Shown here in pieces: positions 10,762 to 23,049 of a stretch of DNA of 64,000 nucleotides (positions are counted from its first letter, which is position 1; each line of letters opens with the position of its first letter). Below the pieces are notes generated by a model. That model saw only the letters and a program-made list of their open reading frames with translations. It did no database searches and was not told where the DNA came from. Source of the DNA: Agriotes lineatus (Eukaryota > Arthropoda > Insecta > Coleoptera > Elateridae); assembly GCA_940337035.1 (NCBI GenBank), contig OW679203.1, positions 72,493,061-72,557,060 on the forward strand. Direction: 5' to 3'. The translations under genes and the position numbers were made by a program.

Positions 10762-11286
10762 TGCTTAATCGACTATTTCGCATTGCAGCTCTCAGATGGA
10801 GTCCCTAAAATGTGCTGATGTAATGCTTTTAGCAGGAACTAAATCCAAATACACTAACTAATCGCTCACAACGGTAAGAATGCTTATGCCCAAAGCGAAA
10901 AAGAGCGTTTGCCTACACGACAAGGAACTAAAAGAACGCTTAGAATATGCTATATAAAAGAAAAACCGACCCTATCGTTTGAAATGGGCTGCTGCCGCTG
11001 ACAATAAATTGTTACATCACGTAAAATCCACGAGTGTTTTTGACAGATCACCAGAAATACTGCTTGCGTGAACTTCAGTCAGTTTGCAGAAATAAAGCGG
11101 CACTACAAAAATTGATTTGTCAATATGATTGGATAACGGTGAGCCTAAATTAATAGACATTTTTCTTGAAAATTCATTTCACACAGTAGTCTGGCTACAC
11201 CAGCACGAATTGGTAAATGGCAGAAAATATAAGCTCATAGCCAAGAGTCCTAGAATCCTTGAAAATTAAAGATATGCAACCACGAT
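10762..11286. other. Non-coding DNA, nothing recognised
   Basis: No domain, inverted repeat or tandem repeat is apparent. The left target-site copy of the next LINE lies at 11287-11297. Confidence 0.4.
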
Positions 11287-11297
11287 ACCTCGAAGCT

Positions 11298-13755
11298 GGG
11301 GTGTAAGGGCTCCACCAACACCTACAGACGTTAATGTCAACCCCACCTGCACGAGAGGTAGAATTAAACTACCCGGTAGACTCTGCTGGATAACTAACAG
11401 GGCTCTGGCGACCCAGCGTCGGGGGGTATAACCCGACACCAGTTGTCCCGAGGTAACGGGACCCATCTTCGTCGGGCTAATCACTCATAAGATGGAAGAA
11501 TTGATTCAGAGAAACACAAATGGCCTCGGACTAGAACGGCTTAATCCAAGACGAACGGCGAGAAAAAGAAATTTGAGATTTGGTACATGGAATTTAAGGA
11601 CACTAACGGGAAAGAAAGTTGAAATAACAGAACAAATAAGAAAATACAACCTACAAATCCTGGGGTTAAGCGAAATCAAAAAGAAGCGAATCGGAATGCA
11701 AACACTGCAAAACGGGTGCGTTCTAAGATATTCAGGAGTAACAATGGGAAGAACAAAGAAGGGAGTTGGAATAATAACATCAAGTGCAATAGAAAAGGCA
11801 GTAACACAATGGAAAGCGATAAGCCCGAGGGTGATAACGATAGACCTTCAATTGGAAGAAAAAGTAACGATATTACAAATTTACGCCCCCACTGAAAACG
11901 AAACAATAGAGGAAAAAGAAACTTTTTACAACGAACTACAAAAAGAAGTAGACGAAGCAAGAAGTAGAAGTAAACATATAATGGTTATAGGGGATTGGAA
12001 CGCATGGATAGGAAATAAAACGAAAGAAGCCTTCGGAACGATGAGCAATCAAGCAGAGGAACAAATCCTAAACAATAACGGCGAGCGAATGATTGAGTTC
12101 TGCACAGATAACCAACTACTGATAGGGAACACTTTCTTCAAACACAAACGAATACATAAATATCCATTTGAAGAAGAAGCAAGACAGGTGAAAAGCATCA
12201 TAGACTATATAACATACTACATCAACGCAAGATACGCAATAATAGACGTAAAAGTGATTCGAGGCGCAGAATTAACAACAGATCATAGACTATTGGTAAT
12301 CGAAACAAGATTCGGAACCACAAAGAAGAGTATTAAAAACTTAAACTAAGAGAATTAGAGAATGAACACGTAGACGCAAGATATAAGGAGCTCATCCACC
12401 AGAGGCTAACTGCCCAAGAACAACATGAAACAGAATCAAACACCATATGGGATGTAAACGAAAGATGGGAATGACTAAAAACGACCCTACAAGAAGTAGC
12501 TAAAGAAACCTGTGGAATACAAGTAATTAAACAAGGACAAAAGAGACCAGATGGTGGGACGAAACTGCAAAAGAAAAGATAAGAAGAAAGAAAGAAGCAT
12601 GAAAGAGATGCCTGAGAACCAAGACACAGGATACAAATGAGAAATGAGACAAAGCAAGAATATGAGAGGAGTTTGGAGAAACAATAGAATATTCGCTTAG
12701 AGAAAATCAGAGGAAGTTCTGGACAATAGTAAAAGGATTAAAAAAGAGCAAAAGACAACAAAATAGATGCATAAAAAATGAGAAGAATAAGGTAGAAATA
12801 GAGAACGGAAAAATTCTTGAAGCTTGGAAAACATTTTATGAAGGAAAATTCGACAACGACGAAAAAGTAGAAAGCGAAATAACGCAAGAAAATGCAAATG
12901 CTCCGCAACAGGAAGAAGAAACTCAGATAACGCAAGAAGAAGTGGAGTTAGCCGTAAAATCTTTAAGAAATTGAAAATCCTCAGGAATAGATGAAATACC
13001 AGCTGAATTACTGAAACAGGAGGAGGGGGGGCAGCGTAACAAAATGGCTCATCAGGATATTTCGCCAAGCGTGGGAAACCGCAGAAAGTATAGGGCAATA
13101 TGCCTAACACCAGTAGTACTGAAAGTATACTCGAAAATACTGGAAAGAAGACTAAGAGAAGAAGTCGAAGGACATTTAGAAGAAAACCAAGCAGCCTACA
13201 GACCCTGCGAATGATAATGGAAAAGCAGATAGAAAAAAGGAAAAGTTTATGCCTAGTCTTTGTAGATTTAAAGTCAGCGTTCGATGAAATGAAAGTAAAG
13301 AAAAAATTAAGAAAGGCAATAGAGAGCATATATAAGAACGTAGAAGGTGCAGTTAGATTAAATGAGAATTGCTCGGAATCTTTTAAAATGAATCAAGGAA
13401 TAAAAGAAGGTGACAGCCTGAGCCCACTCTTGTTTGTTTTGGTAATGGACGATATAATAAAGAAATTCAAGAGAAATACAAGAATGCTTAAAGTGGGTAA
13501 CTGGAACGTGCAGCCAGTACAGCTACAAAACCTGGTCTGTGCCAATGATATAATACTATTCGTCCGCAATAAAAGAGACTTACAACAACTACTAAATGAA
13601 TGGAAAGAACAACTAGAAACAAGACGAAATAAAACACTAAGAGAAGTGAAAGGCCTGGCAAGAAATAGGAACACCTACAGAAAATGGATCGAGGCCCAAA
13701 CCCCGACGCTTTAATGGCACATAGGGGATAAGATAAAGAAGAAGAAGAAGAAGAC
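11298..13755 (+). mobile_element. LINE with APE endonuclease and RT, internally deleted
   Basis: A roughly 200-base GC-rich 5' leader precedes a 285-residue frame (11492-12349). That frame carries the APE endonuclease signature: RFGTWNLRTLTGKKVEI, ILGLSEIKKKRIG, IYAPTENETIEEKE, VIGDWNAWIG, SIIDYI and TTDHRLLV. The stretch to 13100 is frameshifted. The RT part (13100-13714) has LCLVFVDLKSAFDEM (motif A), QGIKEGDSLSPLLFVLVMDD (motif B) and LVCANDIILFV where YADD is expected. After RDLQQLLNEWKEQLE the frame joins abruptly to VKGLARNRNTYRKWI, the usual extreme C-terminus, so several hundred codons are lost. It ends in (GAA)n at about 13736-13754. The near-identical flanks ACCTCGAAGCT (11287-11297) and ACCTCGTAGCT (13756-13766) look like a target-site duplication. 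Confidence 0.8.
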
Positions 13756-13766
13756 ACCTCGTAGCT

Positions 13767-14159
13767 CGAAATGATATATAAGAAGGCTATTTAAATTAAT
13801 TGGGAATATTATACGTAGAGATATGACTTATTGTTTAATTATGTTATCGTTGCTGTATCAGTTTAATAGTTTAACTCGTAACATGGTAGTACAAGAGGTA
13901 AAAAATATGATATGTGATAACGATAATCGATAATATATGTTTTTCAATATTAGCAGAACAACCGTAGATTAGGGGCAGGTTTCGTGTTGTGTTCAATTGT
14001 GTCGACTTAAAATGAGAGAACTTTACAGGAAAATTAGTATAGTGAATGGCACGTATCTATTTAAGAAAAATACGAAGAGGAAAACTGCTTTTATGAACAA
14101 GTTGAAAGGGTACCATACCGAATACTAAAATATGCTAATTAGGGTAAAATCAAATGTGT
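13767..14159. other. Non-coding flank of the LINE
   Basis: AT-rich DNA after the LINE's right target-site copy. No coding or repeat signal recognised. Confidence 0.4.
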
Positions 14160-15010
14160 AAACCAACAATTGGATATCACAGCAATCATCTTGAAAGTAA
14201 TAGAAATGGTAAGATATTAAGTGAATTAAAGAGGATATGAAAACAATGAGCACCTATGTCAATCAAAAAAAGATTCATAAAGATACTTGAAGTTCCCCAA
14301 ATGACAGGACAATACATCCAGTAGACCCTCTATTAATAAAGCAGCATTGCAAATGCATAAAGAATGCGAGATGTTTTAAAGGAAAAACAGTGCGGATTTG
14401 AACCATTTCATGTTCAAAATTAAACTTTGAAAACAAAGGAAGAATAAACTTTTGATAGTGGACTCTGGGGAAAACAAAACATAAAATATCGATTCAAAGC
14501 CAATGTAGAAGGGGGATTAATTGATCAGACTAAATAACAGGATACCGGCAGAACATGAAAAAAAATTAAAAAAGTAATAAGTAATACAATAAAGCAGACA
14601 ATTCAAAAAGTGACGAATATTATGGTGTTTGTAAAATAAGTGGAAAATCTAATAAAACTGACTAGAAGAAAATTTTTCGACATAAATATGGAAACATAGT
14701 TGTCAAAAAGGACTCATTCAGTACCCAATGGATGAGAAGCTTTTATAAAAAAATAGATAAGAGAAAAAATGTTTTCAGGAAAGGAAAAAAACAAAAAAGA
14801 AATTTAGTGAGTAACTATAAGAACAATTCGAAAACAAAACAAAGTGGTAATAGAGAAATATTAACAACACAGAATAATAGAAGAATCATCCAGCCTGGAA
14901 GAAATAAAATAGTTCATAAAACATGGGTAACCGAACGTATGTTAGAAAAGTGGACGATTGCAGTAATATCCCCCAATTTATAAAAAAAATGAAAAAAAGT
15001 AGATGAATTC
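14160..15010 (+). pseudogene. Weak LINE relic (pre-RT region)
   Basis: The frame 14732-14983 ends IVHKTWVTERMLEKWTIAVI followed by SPNL and lysines. This resembles the start of RT domains in LINEs ('WxxExxPxxWxxAxIxPIxKKGD'). The preceding lysine/asparagine-rich sequence is compatible with the linker before an RT. No catalytic RT motif remains. Confidence 0.35.
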
Positions 15011-16440
15011 TATGGAGGCATTGATCGTTTCAACACAATACAAAATAATGTCATCAACATCCGACAAAGACTAAATGAACGGAGTCCTGTTAGAGGACTA
15101 TCCGCCAGGTTTTTGTATGGAAGCAGATACAGTTTCTCTTCACATCCCACATGTGTGACCTGTATGACCTTTTAGGACATATTCGTAACAAGGATTAAAT
15201 ACTTGATATCTAAATAATCCAAAGAAAGATTTGATAGTTACTATATTCTTGAGGTATCAGGTTTATCATAACCTCGAGCCTTAGGTACAAGCAACATGAC
15301 AAGAAACCAAGAATATATTCCTTTAACAGGGAAAATGCTTTTTAATTTCATATATTACTAATCGCCTCACCCCACCTCCAAGAGAAAACGATTCATATAG
15401 ACTGTAAGGAAAAAATGCAAAACACTGTGTCATCGACTTCGGCTAACATTTCCCCCCACTTTGTTAAGGAAAGACAAAACAAAGTTTCTAATGTTACTCA
15501 AAATAGGGAAATTATTGCAGGGCTTGATTTTTGCAACATGTATACATATTTAAAGACTCTCCACAATACGATAAGTTTCATTGCTATTACTTGTGCTAAT
15601 GTCAAAATACACTCAGTTACCTAGTTATGACAACGTCGGCACCGCTGTAATGTTAGGCCATGAGTGTAGCCTAATAGATCTGTTTACTGTATCCGACTTA
15701 TGATTATCTCTTGTATTTGTGCATGCTTGTTTACAGGGTGACTTAGTCACTGTGTCAAGATTAATTTAAGGTGAAGCCTGAGTGTTTAAGCGTTGCAGGC
15801 AAGTCGGTTACGCTCGTCGCTGCAGTGCTGAAGTTCATAAGGCTACTACTATATTCAACTAGCGTTAAGCTTCAGGTTTCGCCAAAGCGATAAGTTAGAA
15901 GGTAGGCTCATTTGGTTTTCCCGATTTTACTCTGGGTTTATCCTTGTATGAGTGGCGCCCTATTCAATTTTATTAATGTCTACCGCCCCTTTAGCTGTTA
16001 CCCGTAGCTAATCTCGTAAAGAACCCTCCCTCGCTCCACTGATGTTTAGCCGGCATTTTCTTGTTGCGGGTTGGGCAGCGGCCTAGGTGAGTCTTTGCCC
16101 CAATTAGGTAAGATATCGTCCGCGCCCTCCGTTTAGTTGTTGTATGTGCAGGCGCGGTGTCGTAAAACCCGTTTTAGACCGTAACACTGCATTGGTCCAT
16201 TGTAAATAAGGGGCAATAATACAGGAAGTGATGGTTTTCCACGCCTTCGGTAATTTACAGTTTGAAGTACTTCGTCATTATCGAGTAAATGTTTGTATTT
16301 TACTAAACCTGTTTCCTTGGTATACTGTAGCCATTGAACTGGTTGGCACAGAATTTCTCCCCATTATCATTCACCTTTTTTGAAATAAACGGACCTTTTC
16401 CTTTCGAAAGGCTGTTAAACTCTAGGAAAGGTTCTCTTTT
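15011..16440. other. Intergenic DNA; GC-richer stretch 15640-16200 unidentified
   Basis: The segment 15640-16200 is richer in G and C than its flanks and has no long open frame. It could be a solo LTR or an untranslated region, but no TG..CA ends with flanking duplication could be fixed. The rest is AT-rich and featureless. Confidence 0.35.
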
Positions 16441-16442
16441 CA

Positions 16443-18540
16443 TTACAAACACTTTAAATGAGTTTTTTTCCTGCACGATCTCACCAACTGATCCCAGTCA
16501 TTGCGATGGTTAATTTTCAAAGTGGTTTTCTTTTTAGCACGCTCTCTTATGGCATGGTTGGTATCACATTCCATGTGAGTATGGCCACTTACGAGAAATT
16601 TATGATTTATTTCCTTGAGATTGGGACATTTAATCATAGCAGCATTAAATATAAACGCCACATGTTGATTTTTGTTTTGCCCTCCACATGTATCGGAGTA
16701 GAATGTGACTTCTTCTACGACAGAAGAAACACCCATTAGAAGCTGGTACAAACATGAAGCTATTTGATTTCCACCTCTCTTACTAACTGTTTCGTCCCAC
16801 ATAAAACATGTTGCCTCATTGGAAGCCAAATCATGCACTGTAAGATTAAATGTCCACAGTTGGCGCAAGTAAAATACTTTACCAGCAGTTAGATGAGGCG
16901 TTGGCAAACATTGTTTGAGATCAAAAGCAAAGGCTCGTTTTTCTCATCAGCTCTTGCTATTTCCTTGTCAATTTTGTTGCAGGTATATGCATCATCTGCA
17001 AGCTTATGATGTTTATCTCTTTCCATTTCTAAAATGCTACTGGAGACATCATCAGCAGCTTTTAATTTCGTATCTAGTAAATCGCATTTATAACATGTGT
17101 TTTGTTTGGTGTCTTAAAAGTAAGATTTAAGTCATGAAAACATTTGTAGTACAAAGTTAAAAAAATGGGAAGCTCATTTGATTACTTGTACAATTCATAT
17201 ATTTTTGACATTGTTAAATCCGAGGAGAGATACTTTTTTGTTGACCTATTTCTGCAATAGTGATTTTCATAGCCAGGGAAAGAAAGCATATGTTTTTTTG
17301 CCTCTTCAATATCAACTGCAGTTCTTTTATTCTTTAGTGGTGCCCTACCACATGCATTAGATAAAATAATCCCACAAAAGGTTGTTTCCTTTTTTTCAGC
17401 TACAACTTCTACAATACCCTTAGTTTCGCCTAAAATTCTACAAAAACATTGTTTACATGTCGGTTGTTTGATTTTATTGATAATTATTTCATACGACTAT
17501 GAATACTCGCCCTGTTTTGCCGTTATCTTAGGGTTTATGTTTATGAGTGAACCAACATAGCTTGCCAGTTTTTACGATATTCATATGTAAAACGTTCTGC
17601 ACATTTCATTCTGTATAATGACAATTCCTTCATGACTCTAGAGTTTTTCCTTTTTCTGTAATGTAGGACTTCCCAGTATTTCGTAACTTTTTGCTTTCTT
17701 CTCGTTCTTTTCTAGTACGTCCCTTTTTCTTGTTGAAGCTTTTATTTGGAATATTATCTCCACTACTTTCAAAGCTATCCTGTAGTTAATAAATGTTATC
17801 TATTAAGAAATTAGAAACGTCACAGTAGGACTTATTAGGATTTTATTAACTTATTGAGAGAAGGTTCTTTACTAAAGATTATTATTGTTGTTTAAGAAAA
17901 AAATAACTATTTAGATAGAAATGGAGGACATCATCGGAGAATACGTATAGTGAATTTTTTCCTAAATCGGGACATGCAGATCGCCACAATGGGTTTGGTT
18001 CCACAAATTTACCAAATATTACTTGTTTAAAACTATTTAAATTCATGAAAATAGATATACAGATTTCTTACTTTGTAACAAACATTCTGCTTCACTAGAC
18101 GTTTCTGAACGGTTATCAGAATCCTCTACGAAGTCCGGGTCACGAATACTATCATCTGATTAATAATTATTTTCATTAGTATTACACTCGTCGTTATGGT
18201 CATACTAGCCGTTATTAGAATTTGCAACATGTAAAAAGCAAAGTGGTCCAAATCTCAACATTTCGATATTGTTTACCAAATTTAATGTTAAATTACTGCT
18301 ATTAGGGTATCGTAGCTTATAAGAAGCTGATACGTAAACTATTTTACAGTCCCTTTCATTCAAAATAAAAACTTGAATAAACTTAACCTCACTTACCTTC
18401 AATACAGTTAACATACTTTTTGTTTAATGGCTTTTGAGATTTCTCAACAGATTCCATACTATTATCTTCATTATCTTCTGTTATACTTTTAATAGCTAGA
18501 TCTACATAAATTTTGCATGCTAGACATGTTATTAAATAAT
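16443..18540 (-). pseudogene. Decayed intron-containing transposase-like gene (RNase H-like family)
   Basis: Minus-strand pieces, N to C. A candidate exon ending KPLNKKYVNCIE at 18397 (donor GTAAGT) joins in phase to 18155-18072, giving the acidic DDSIRDPDFVEDSDNRSETS. From about 17775 on come NKSFNKKKGRTRKEREESKK, the Cys motif KQPTCKQCFCRILGETKG, HMLSFPGYENHYCRNRSTKK, YLSSDLTMSKIYELYK, TCYKCDLLDTKLKAADD and ERDKHHKLADDAYTC. After a frameshift near 16910 come LKQCLPTPHLTAGKVFYLRQ, LWTFNLTVHD, FYSDTCGGQNKN and FLVSGHTHMECDTNHAIRER. This architecture is one I recognise from numerous multi-copy 'uncharacterized' insect proteins. The D...GQNKN...HTHMExD pattern suggests an RNase H-fold DDE transposase. 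Stops near 17500-17600 and the frameshift show it is dead. Confidence 0.65.
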
Positions 18541-19042
18541 ATTCCCAACACAGTAAGTCACTTTACACTGACAACATGAGCATAACCTAAAATATTATGT
18601 TGCATTAATAAGTAGGTAACTACAGACGTAAATAGTAATTTGTACAACTAGTTTTGAAAGTAATACTTTTTTCCTTAATTTGCAGCAAATAAATGAAAAA
18701 AATGACTTTCAAAATGTGTTGTACACGTAGTTTTTTTACATAGTAATCTCTTGGTCGAAATTTAGTCGAAAAAGACTTCGTAATTGACAACTGTCAAATT
18801 GACATTTCAATAAAATAGTAAAAAAAGTGTACTTTTTTTCATGATTATTGCGTTAAAAAAAGTGGAACTTTTAATACGATTTTTAGTTAAAAAAAGACGA
18901 CTTTCACGATCACTATGCAAAAAACATATTTATCGCATTTCATTTGGAAATTTACTACATTTCTTCATTCAAAATCGATAATAAATGTGGTACTTTTATC
19001 ATTAGCAACACTTTTATCCCTAGCAACGGCGATTCGTTTTAC
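18541..19042. repeat. AT-rich DNA forming the left half of a larger imperfect inverted repeat
   Basis: TTATCGCATTTCAT at about 18932 is matched in inverse by ATGAAATGCGATAA at about 19342. The whole interval 18930-19355 may therefore be an outer hairpin around the tighter one at 19043-19218. Direct near-repeats of GTTAAAAAAAGTGGAACTTT also occur near 18853-18900. Confidence 0.35.
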
Positions 19043-19218
19043 ATTTGGCAATACTGAAGTGTGATGTTGATTACACTGTAAGTCTATGTCAAATTCGAGG
19101 TTAGTAGGTTAGGTTTTGCGTCAGTTTTGACATAGATTGACGCAAAACCTCACCTGCTAACCTCGAATTTGACATAGACTTACAGTGTCACGAACAACAC
19201 ACTTCAGTACTGCCAAAC
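19043..19218. repeat. Palindromic MITE-like element
   Basis: About 176 bp in which the left arm (TTTGGCAATACTGAAGTGTG, ACACTGTAAGTCTATGTCAA, ATTCGAGGTTAG) is the near-perfect reverse complement of the right arm (CTAACCTCGAATTTGACATA, GACTTACAGTGT, CACACTTCAGTACTGCCAAA). The centre is GTTTTGCGTCAGTTTTGACA. It has no coding capacity; transcripts would fold into a long hairpin. Confidence 0.75.
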
Positions 19219-19350
19219 GCATAACATCAACTGAAGCTGCTTATTGTGCTTTAGTACATAGGAATAAGTTATGTTCATCTTGGTTATGTTTTGACAGTTA
19301 GTATCACTTGTATGTAAAAATTTAATATTTTACATTCCTTATGAAATGCG

Positions 19351-19500
19351 ATAAAATAGTATACTCAACACGTTAGAAAAGTGGTTTTTCTGAACTCGTA
19401 TGGCCGTTTAAGTACTCGCTAACGCTCGTACTCAAACACGCCATACTTGTTCAGAAAAACATCACTTTTCTCAACTTGTAGAGTAATATACTATTTTCGA
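19351..19500. repeat. Short palindromic (hairpin) element, centre TACTCGCTAACGCTCGTA
   Basis: Inverted arms AAATAGTATACTCAACACGT / ACTTGTAGAGTAATATACTA, AGAAAAGTG / CACTTTTCT, and TTTTTCTGAACTCGTATGGC / GCCATACTTGTTCAGAAAAA enclose a GC-richer centre TACTCGCTAACGCTCGTA. The ends and centre match the element at 2441-2580. Confidence 0.65.
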
Positions 19501-19859
19501 CAACATTCGTGTTAATAATTAGGTAAGTCAACTTGCATAGTTATTCATGCATTAAGAATTAAAATTTAGTATGTGGATATTTGAATATGTAGAGTTACAT
19601 TATTATTCACAGTTGAAACCGTAGTAGCTTCTTTTAGGTATCTCTAGTTGCCTGGCCCTGCAGATCAATATTTGAGATATCTAGGTATTCCCATTACTGT
19701 ATTATGGGTTGCATATGGGATACAAGATACCTGCTTATTCACAATGGTAGATTTTAGTACGAACATTGTGGGTGTGCAGATATCCAGTTTTTCACAAATT
19801 TTCGACTTACCTATGTATTCACGGTTGCTACAGATATTACGCAAACATCGTTTATAAAA

Positions 19860-20560
19860 ACGAAGATAGATCATAGGCCAAGGATAACAAATAAAAAGCT
19901 GGGAACTAATCTTACAGAAAAATTCAAACCGAATAACCATAAAGAAGTGAGTGATGAAATCCAGAAACTACCTAGGAAAGGCAAAGTCATGTTGACTTAC
20001 CTAATAAATTCAGTTTTTATAGTAATTCATGTTTCCAGTAATTATTGGAAATTATCTGAAATTATTATGGTTCAGAAACCAGAAAGAAGAGATAAATTAA
20101 TAACATAAAGAAAACAACTAATACCAAACCATCGGTTTGATTTTAAACAGAAACACTATATTATGGACTAAGTGTAGAAAATCACAGATATCATTGAAAA
20201 GGCACAAAAAAAATCAAATTTAGTGGTACTTGATATAGCCTAAACCTTTGATAAACTCTAACACGAAGGACTGATTTATAAATTAAATAGAATTGTGCCG
20301 TAACAATTGGCTGAGTTGCTAACACTCAATGTATCTGAAAGAGAACGAATACATAGACGTCAAAGAGACCATTATCTACTGGTCATATGCGAGTGACCAG
20401 CAAAATTTAGCAAGCAACCTTTACAAACATAAGAATTCTTAATCTTCTACAAGTTAACTTATATATTGTGTCAATTCCATTATGAAAATAATGCAACCTA
20501 TTTATTTCTGCTTGAAACTCGAAACAAAATTAAGATGGATCAAACACGTTAAGATGAGAA
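19860..20560 (+). pseudogene. Jockey-type LINE RT relic
   Basis: Plus-strand frames give KEVSDEIQKLPRKGKVMLTY, SNYWKLSEIIMVQKPERRDK, QLIPNHRFDFKQKHY and DIIEKAQKKSNLVVLDIA. After a stop comes TFDKL-HEGLIYKLNRI. In the Jockey clade this is the run from the pre-RT region through 'NHQFGFRxxHST' to motif A 'FLDVAQAFDKVWHxGLxYKL'. The piece at 20510-20560 (KLRWIKHVKMRRKS) resembles a LINE C-terminal 'LRWYGHVxRM'. The copy has multiple stops and no motif B or C. Confidence 0.7.
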
Positions 20561-22255
20561 GAAAGAGCTCGGGCTTAAATATAAACAAATGTATTGGTTG
20601 TTTAGTGGACACTTTCATTGTTCCAGTGCCTCCCTTGAATGAGGGCTTGGGTTGTTCGAACCCCCTGAACTCCCTAAATTGTCCATATAAAAGAGAATCA
20701 CATAAACAGTTATCCTTCTTCTTCTTTCACAAATCATTTTGCCCTTTCAGGCGTCGGATAAACAGTTATCCAAACCTTTTAAAACAAAGTGCTGCGGACC
20801 ATGATTAACTTTACATGACACATTAGTATTTTTTTTTATTGTTTAGGATATTCGGAGTTAAATATTTGTTTGTAATATTCCATCTTGAAATGAAAGAATT
20901 GGTTAAAAAAAAACTTCATGTAGAAATATATTTTGACACATTAGTGTTTTCTTCAGTCTATTTGGTATAAGTAACAAATTAAAACCTATTAAAATAAGTC
21001 AGTGAACAATTAAAAATGTTCAAACCAATTTACCTTGAATAATACTATCACTTGGTATTTTTGATTAAATATCTATAATATATGTGTATTAAAAACCTTA
21101 AATAACAAAAAAAGGTTACTTAATCACCTAATGTTCAGTTAAAAATAGATCCAGCACAATAATTCTTCCCAAATGCTAATGAAATAAGCCATTTATGAAG
21201 GTTAATGTTTAAATAAAAAAACAAAAGTGATTAATTGTTTGTGAATGCCCAAAATGTTTATTTATCTGCAAAACATGTCCAACAATTACATATCAAGTAA
21301 TAAAACGTAGGCATTTAGTTAAATATCAGAAACAAACCTTTTCAATGGCTTCGCACTTGGAGATTTAAATATATTTGCGAAAAGAAACTATTAAGATAGT
21401 GACTCCATTTTGACGTTTCGCGCGAAGTGCATATTTTGGATGTTATTTTATGTAAATAGTATCTGTATAAGAATGAGATAATGCATCAATTAGTTTGTTA
21501 ACTGTACTTACATAATAGTTTCATAGCAAGAAATGAAGATCTATGCACTCATCTACAAGAAGTCGTGGATAGCGTTTGACAGAAAATTTATGCAAATCAC
21601 GCATTAGCGCAAGAGCTAAAATTGTTTTTAAAATTGGAAATCTCATAAAACACGTTATTTAGTCACTTCCTATTTATGATAATCAAATTAAACAAACATA
21701 AGTATATTATTTTTTAATAATATTTAAACTACAAATGAATTTTTTTTATTTAGTGTATGGCTACACACACAGATAAGTATAACACATAAATTTCAGTAAT
21801 AATAAAATATATAAAATTTCAAATTACAAATGAATAATAATCTCAAATATCAATCGTTTATGTAAGTTATTTTCTTTATGCATTTTTTTTGCAAAGAAAA
21901 ATTAAAGTTGTGTAGTTCTCTAGTACATGGTCTGATAATGCTGTATTTGGTTTAGTTGGCGGTAATATTTTTTCCTTAATAGAATTTTTGTGTTGATTTA
22001 ATCTTTTAATTATTTATTGTTTAGTTTCGCTAATATAATTAGCAACACAATTATTGGCTAAAATCAAAATCGTAAGCATTGCTTGTTATGTGGTGCATTC
22101 TAGCACTGTATGACTCCACTTGTTACGCCACACTCCACACCACAATTTTTCTACATTCTTAATGGTATAGAATAAACTTTATCACGTACGCGATGGTCGC
22201 GATGGGTGATGAAATTGATGAAAATGAACCTACAACCAAGCAGCGAGGAACTTCT
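20561..22255. other. AT-rich intergenic DNA
   Basis: Very AT-rich, with many homopolymer runs. No domain, tRNA-like structure or clear repeat was recognised on either strand. Confidence 0.45.
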
Positions 22256-22837
22256 TACACCGCCAAGAAATAAGAGGTATTCCTATTTTTACAATAAATA
22301 GTGGGAAACAACGTATAATTGGCTTAAGTCGAAAAGATCTCCAGGTTTTGCTTTATGTACTCTATGTAATAAAGAATTTTCTATAAAAGGCCAAACTTTA
22401 CATAAGGTAGTTCGCAATTAAGAACAGCAACAAATAAAATTGTTAAAACATATTATTCACTCACCATCAGATAATTCAAAAAAGTGTATCTAGGCCAAAC
22501 GAAGGCTGAGGCTGTGTTGAAAAATGTACAAGGGTCGAAAGTTAAGGACATAATACTTGACGATTTAAGCTATAAAAAGAAATTCTTCACGTTAGAAATT
22601 GACGCTTCTCATGTTAAGAACAGAAAAATTTTTGTGATCACAGTGCAATACTGTATAAAATCCACTAATGGAACTAAAACGATGAAAGTCGTTAACAGAC
22701 TATTAGATTTGGCAGAGAATCCCAATGAAACAGCTATCGGTATGTTCAACATGATTGAAGAGTGTTTAGCTAGTTACAAATCAAGTATCAATCATGTGTT
22801 GACGTTTAATGCAAAGCCATCCACTTTTCACTTTTAA
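22256..22837 (+). pseudogene. hAT-type transposase relic with BED-like zinc finger
   Basis: The first piece (about 22310-22400) reads WETTYNWLKSKRSPGFALCT, LCNKEFSIKGQTLHK. This is the N-terminal zinc-finger signature 'YxWLKxxKxxxxxAxCxLCNKxFSIxxxGxxxLxxH' of a ZBED-like hAT family. After an internal deletion, the 117-codon frame 22484-22837 gives KAEAVLKNVQ, FFTLEIDASHVKNRKIFVIT, VQYCIKSTNGTKTMKV and LDLAENPNETAIGMF, matching the part with the first catalytic Asp. The frame stops just after HVLTFNA and no dimerisation domain follows. It is non-functional. Related fragments lie at 34440-34710 and 36960-37545. Confidence 0.6.
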
Positions 22838-23049
22838 AACAAGAATAGAACTGTTATAGCACTAGTCAATGAAAAACTATCACTATAAAATAAATTAAAC
22901 TATAGTTCAGAAAATCCTCAACAAAATAAAAACAATGCTTTTCCTGCATCATTTTAATCTGAAATTTAAATTTGTATCATTGTTTCATTGGCAGCAGTTT
23001 TATGATATTTGGCAGATGATTGTACATTTTTATGACGTCCATAAAGTTG

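Noticed and set aside
12697..13329. 210-codon minus-strand open frame
   Set aside because: It is antisense to the plus-strand LINE RT, and its Phe/Leu/Ser-rich composition is the mirror of a Lys/Glu-rich coding strand.
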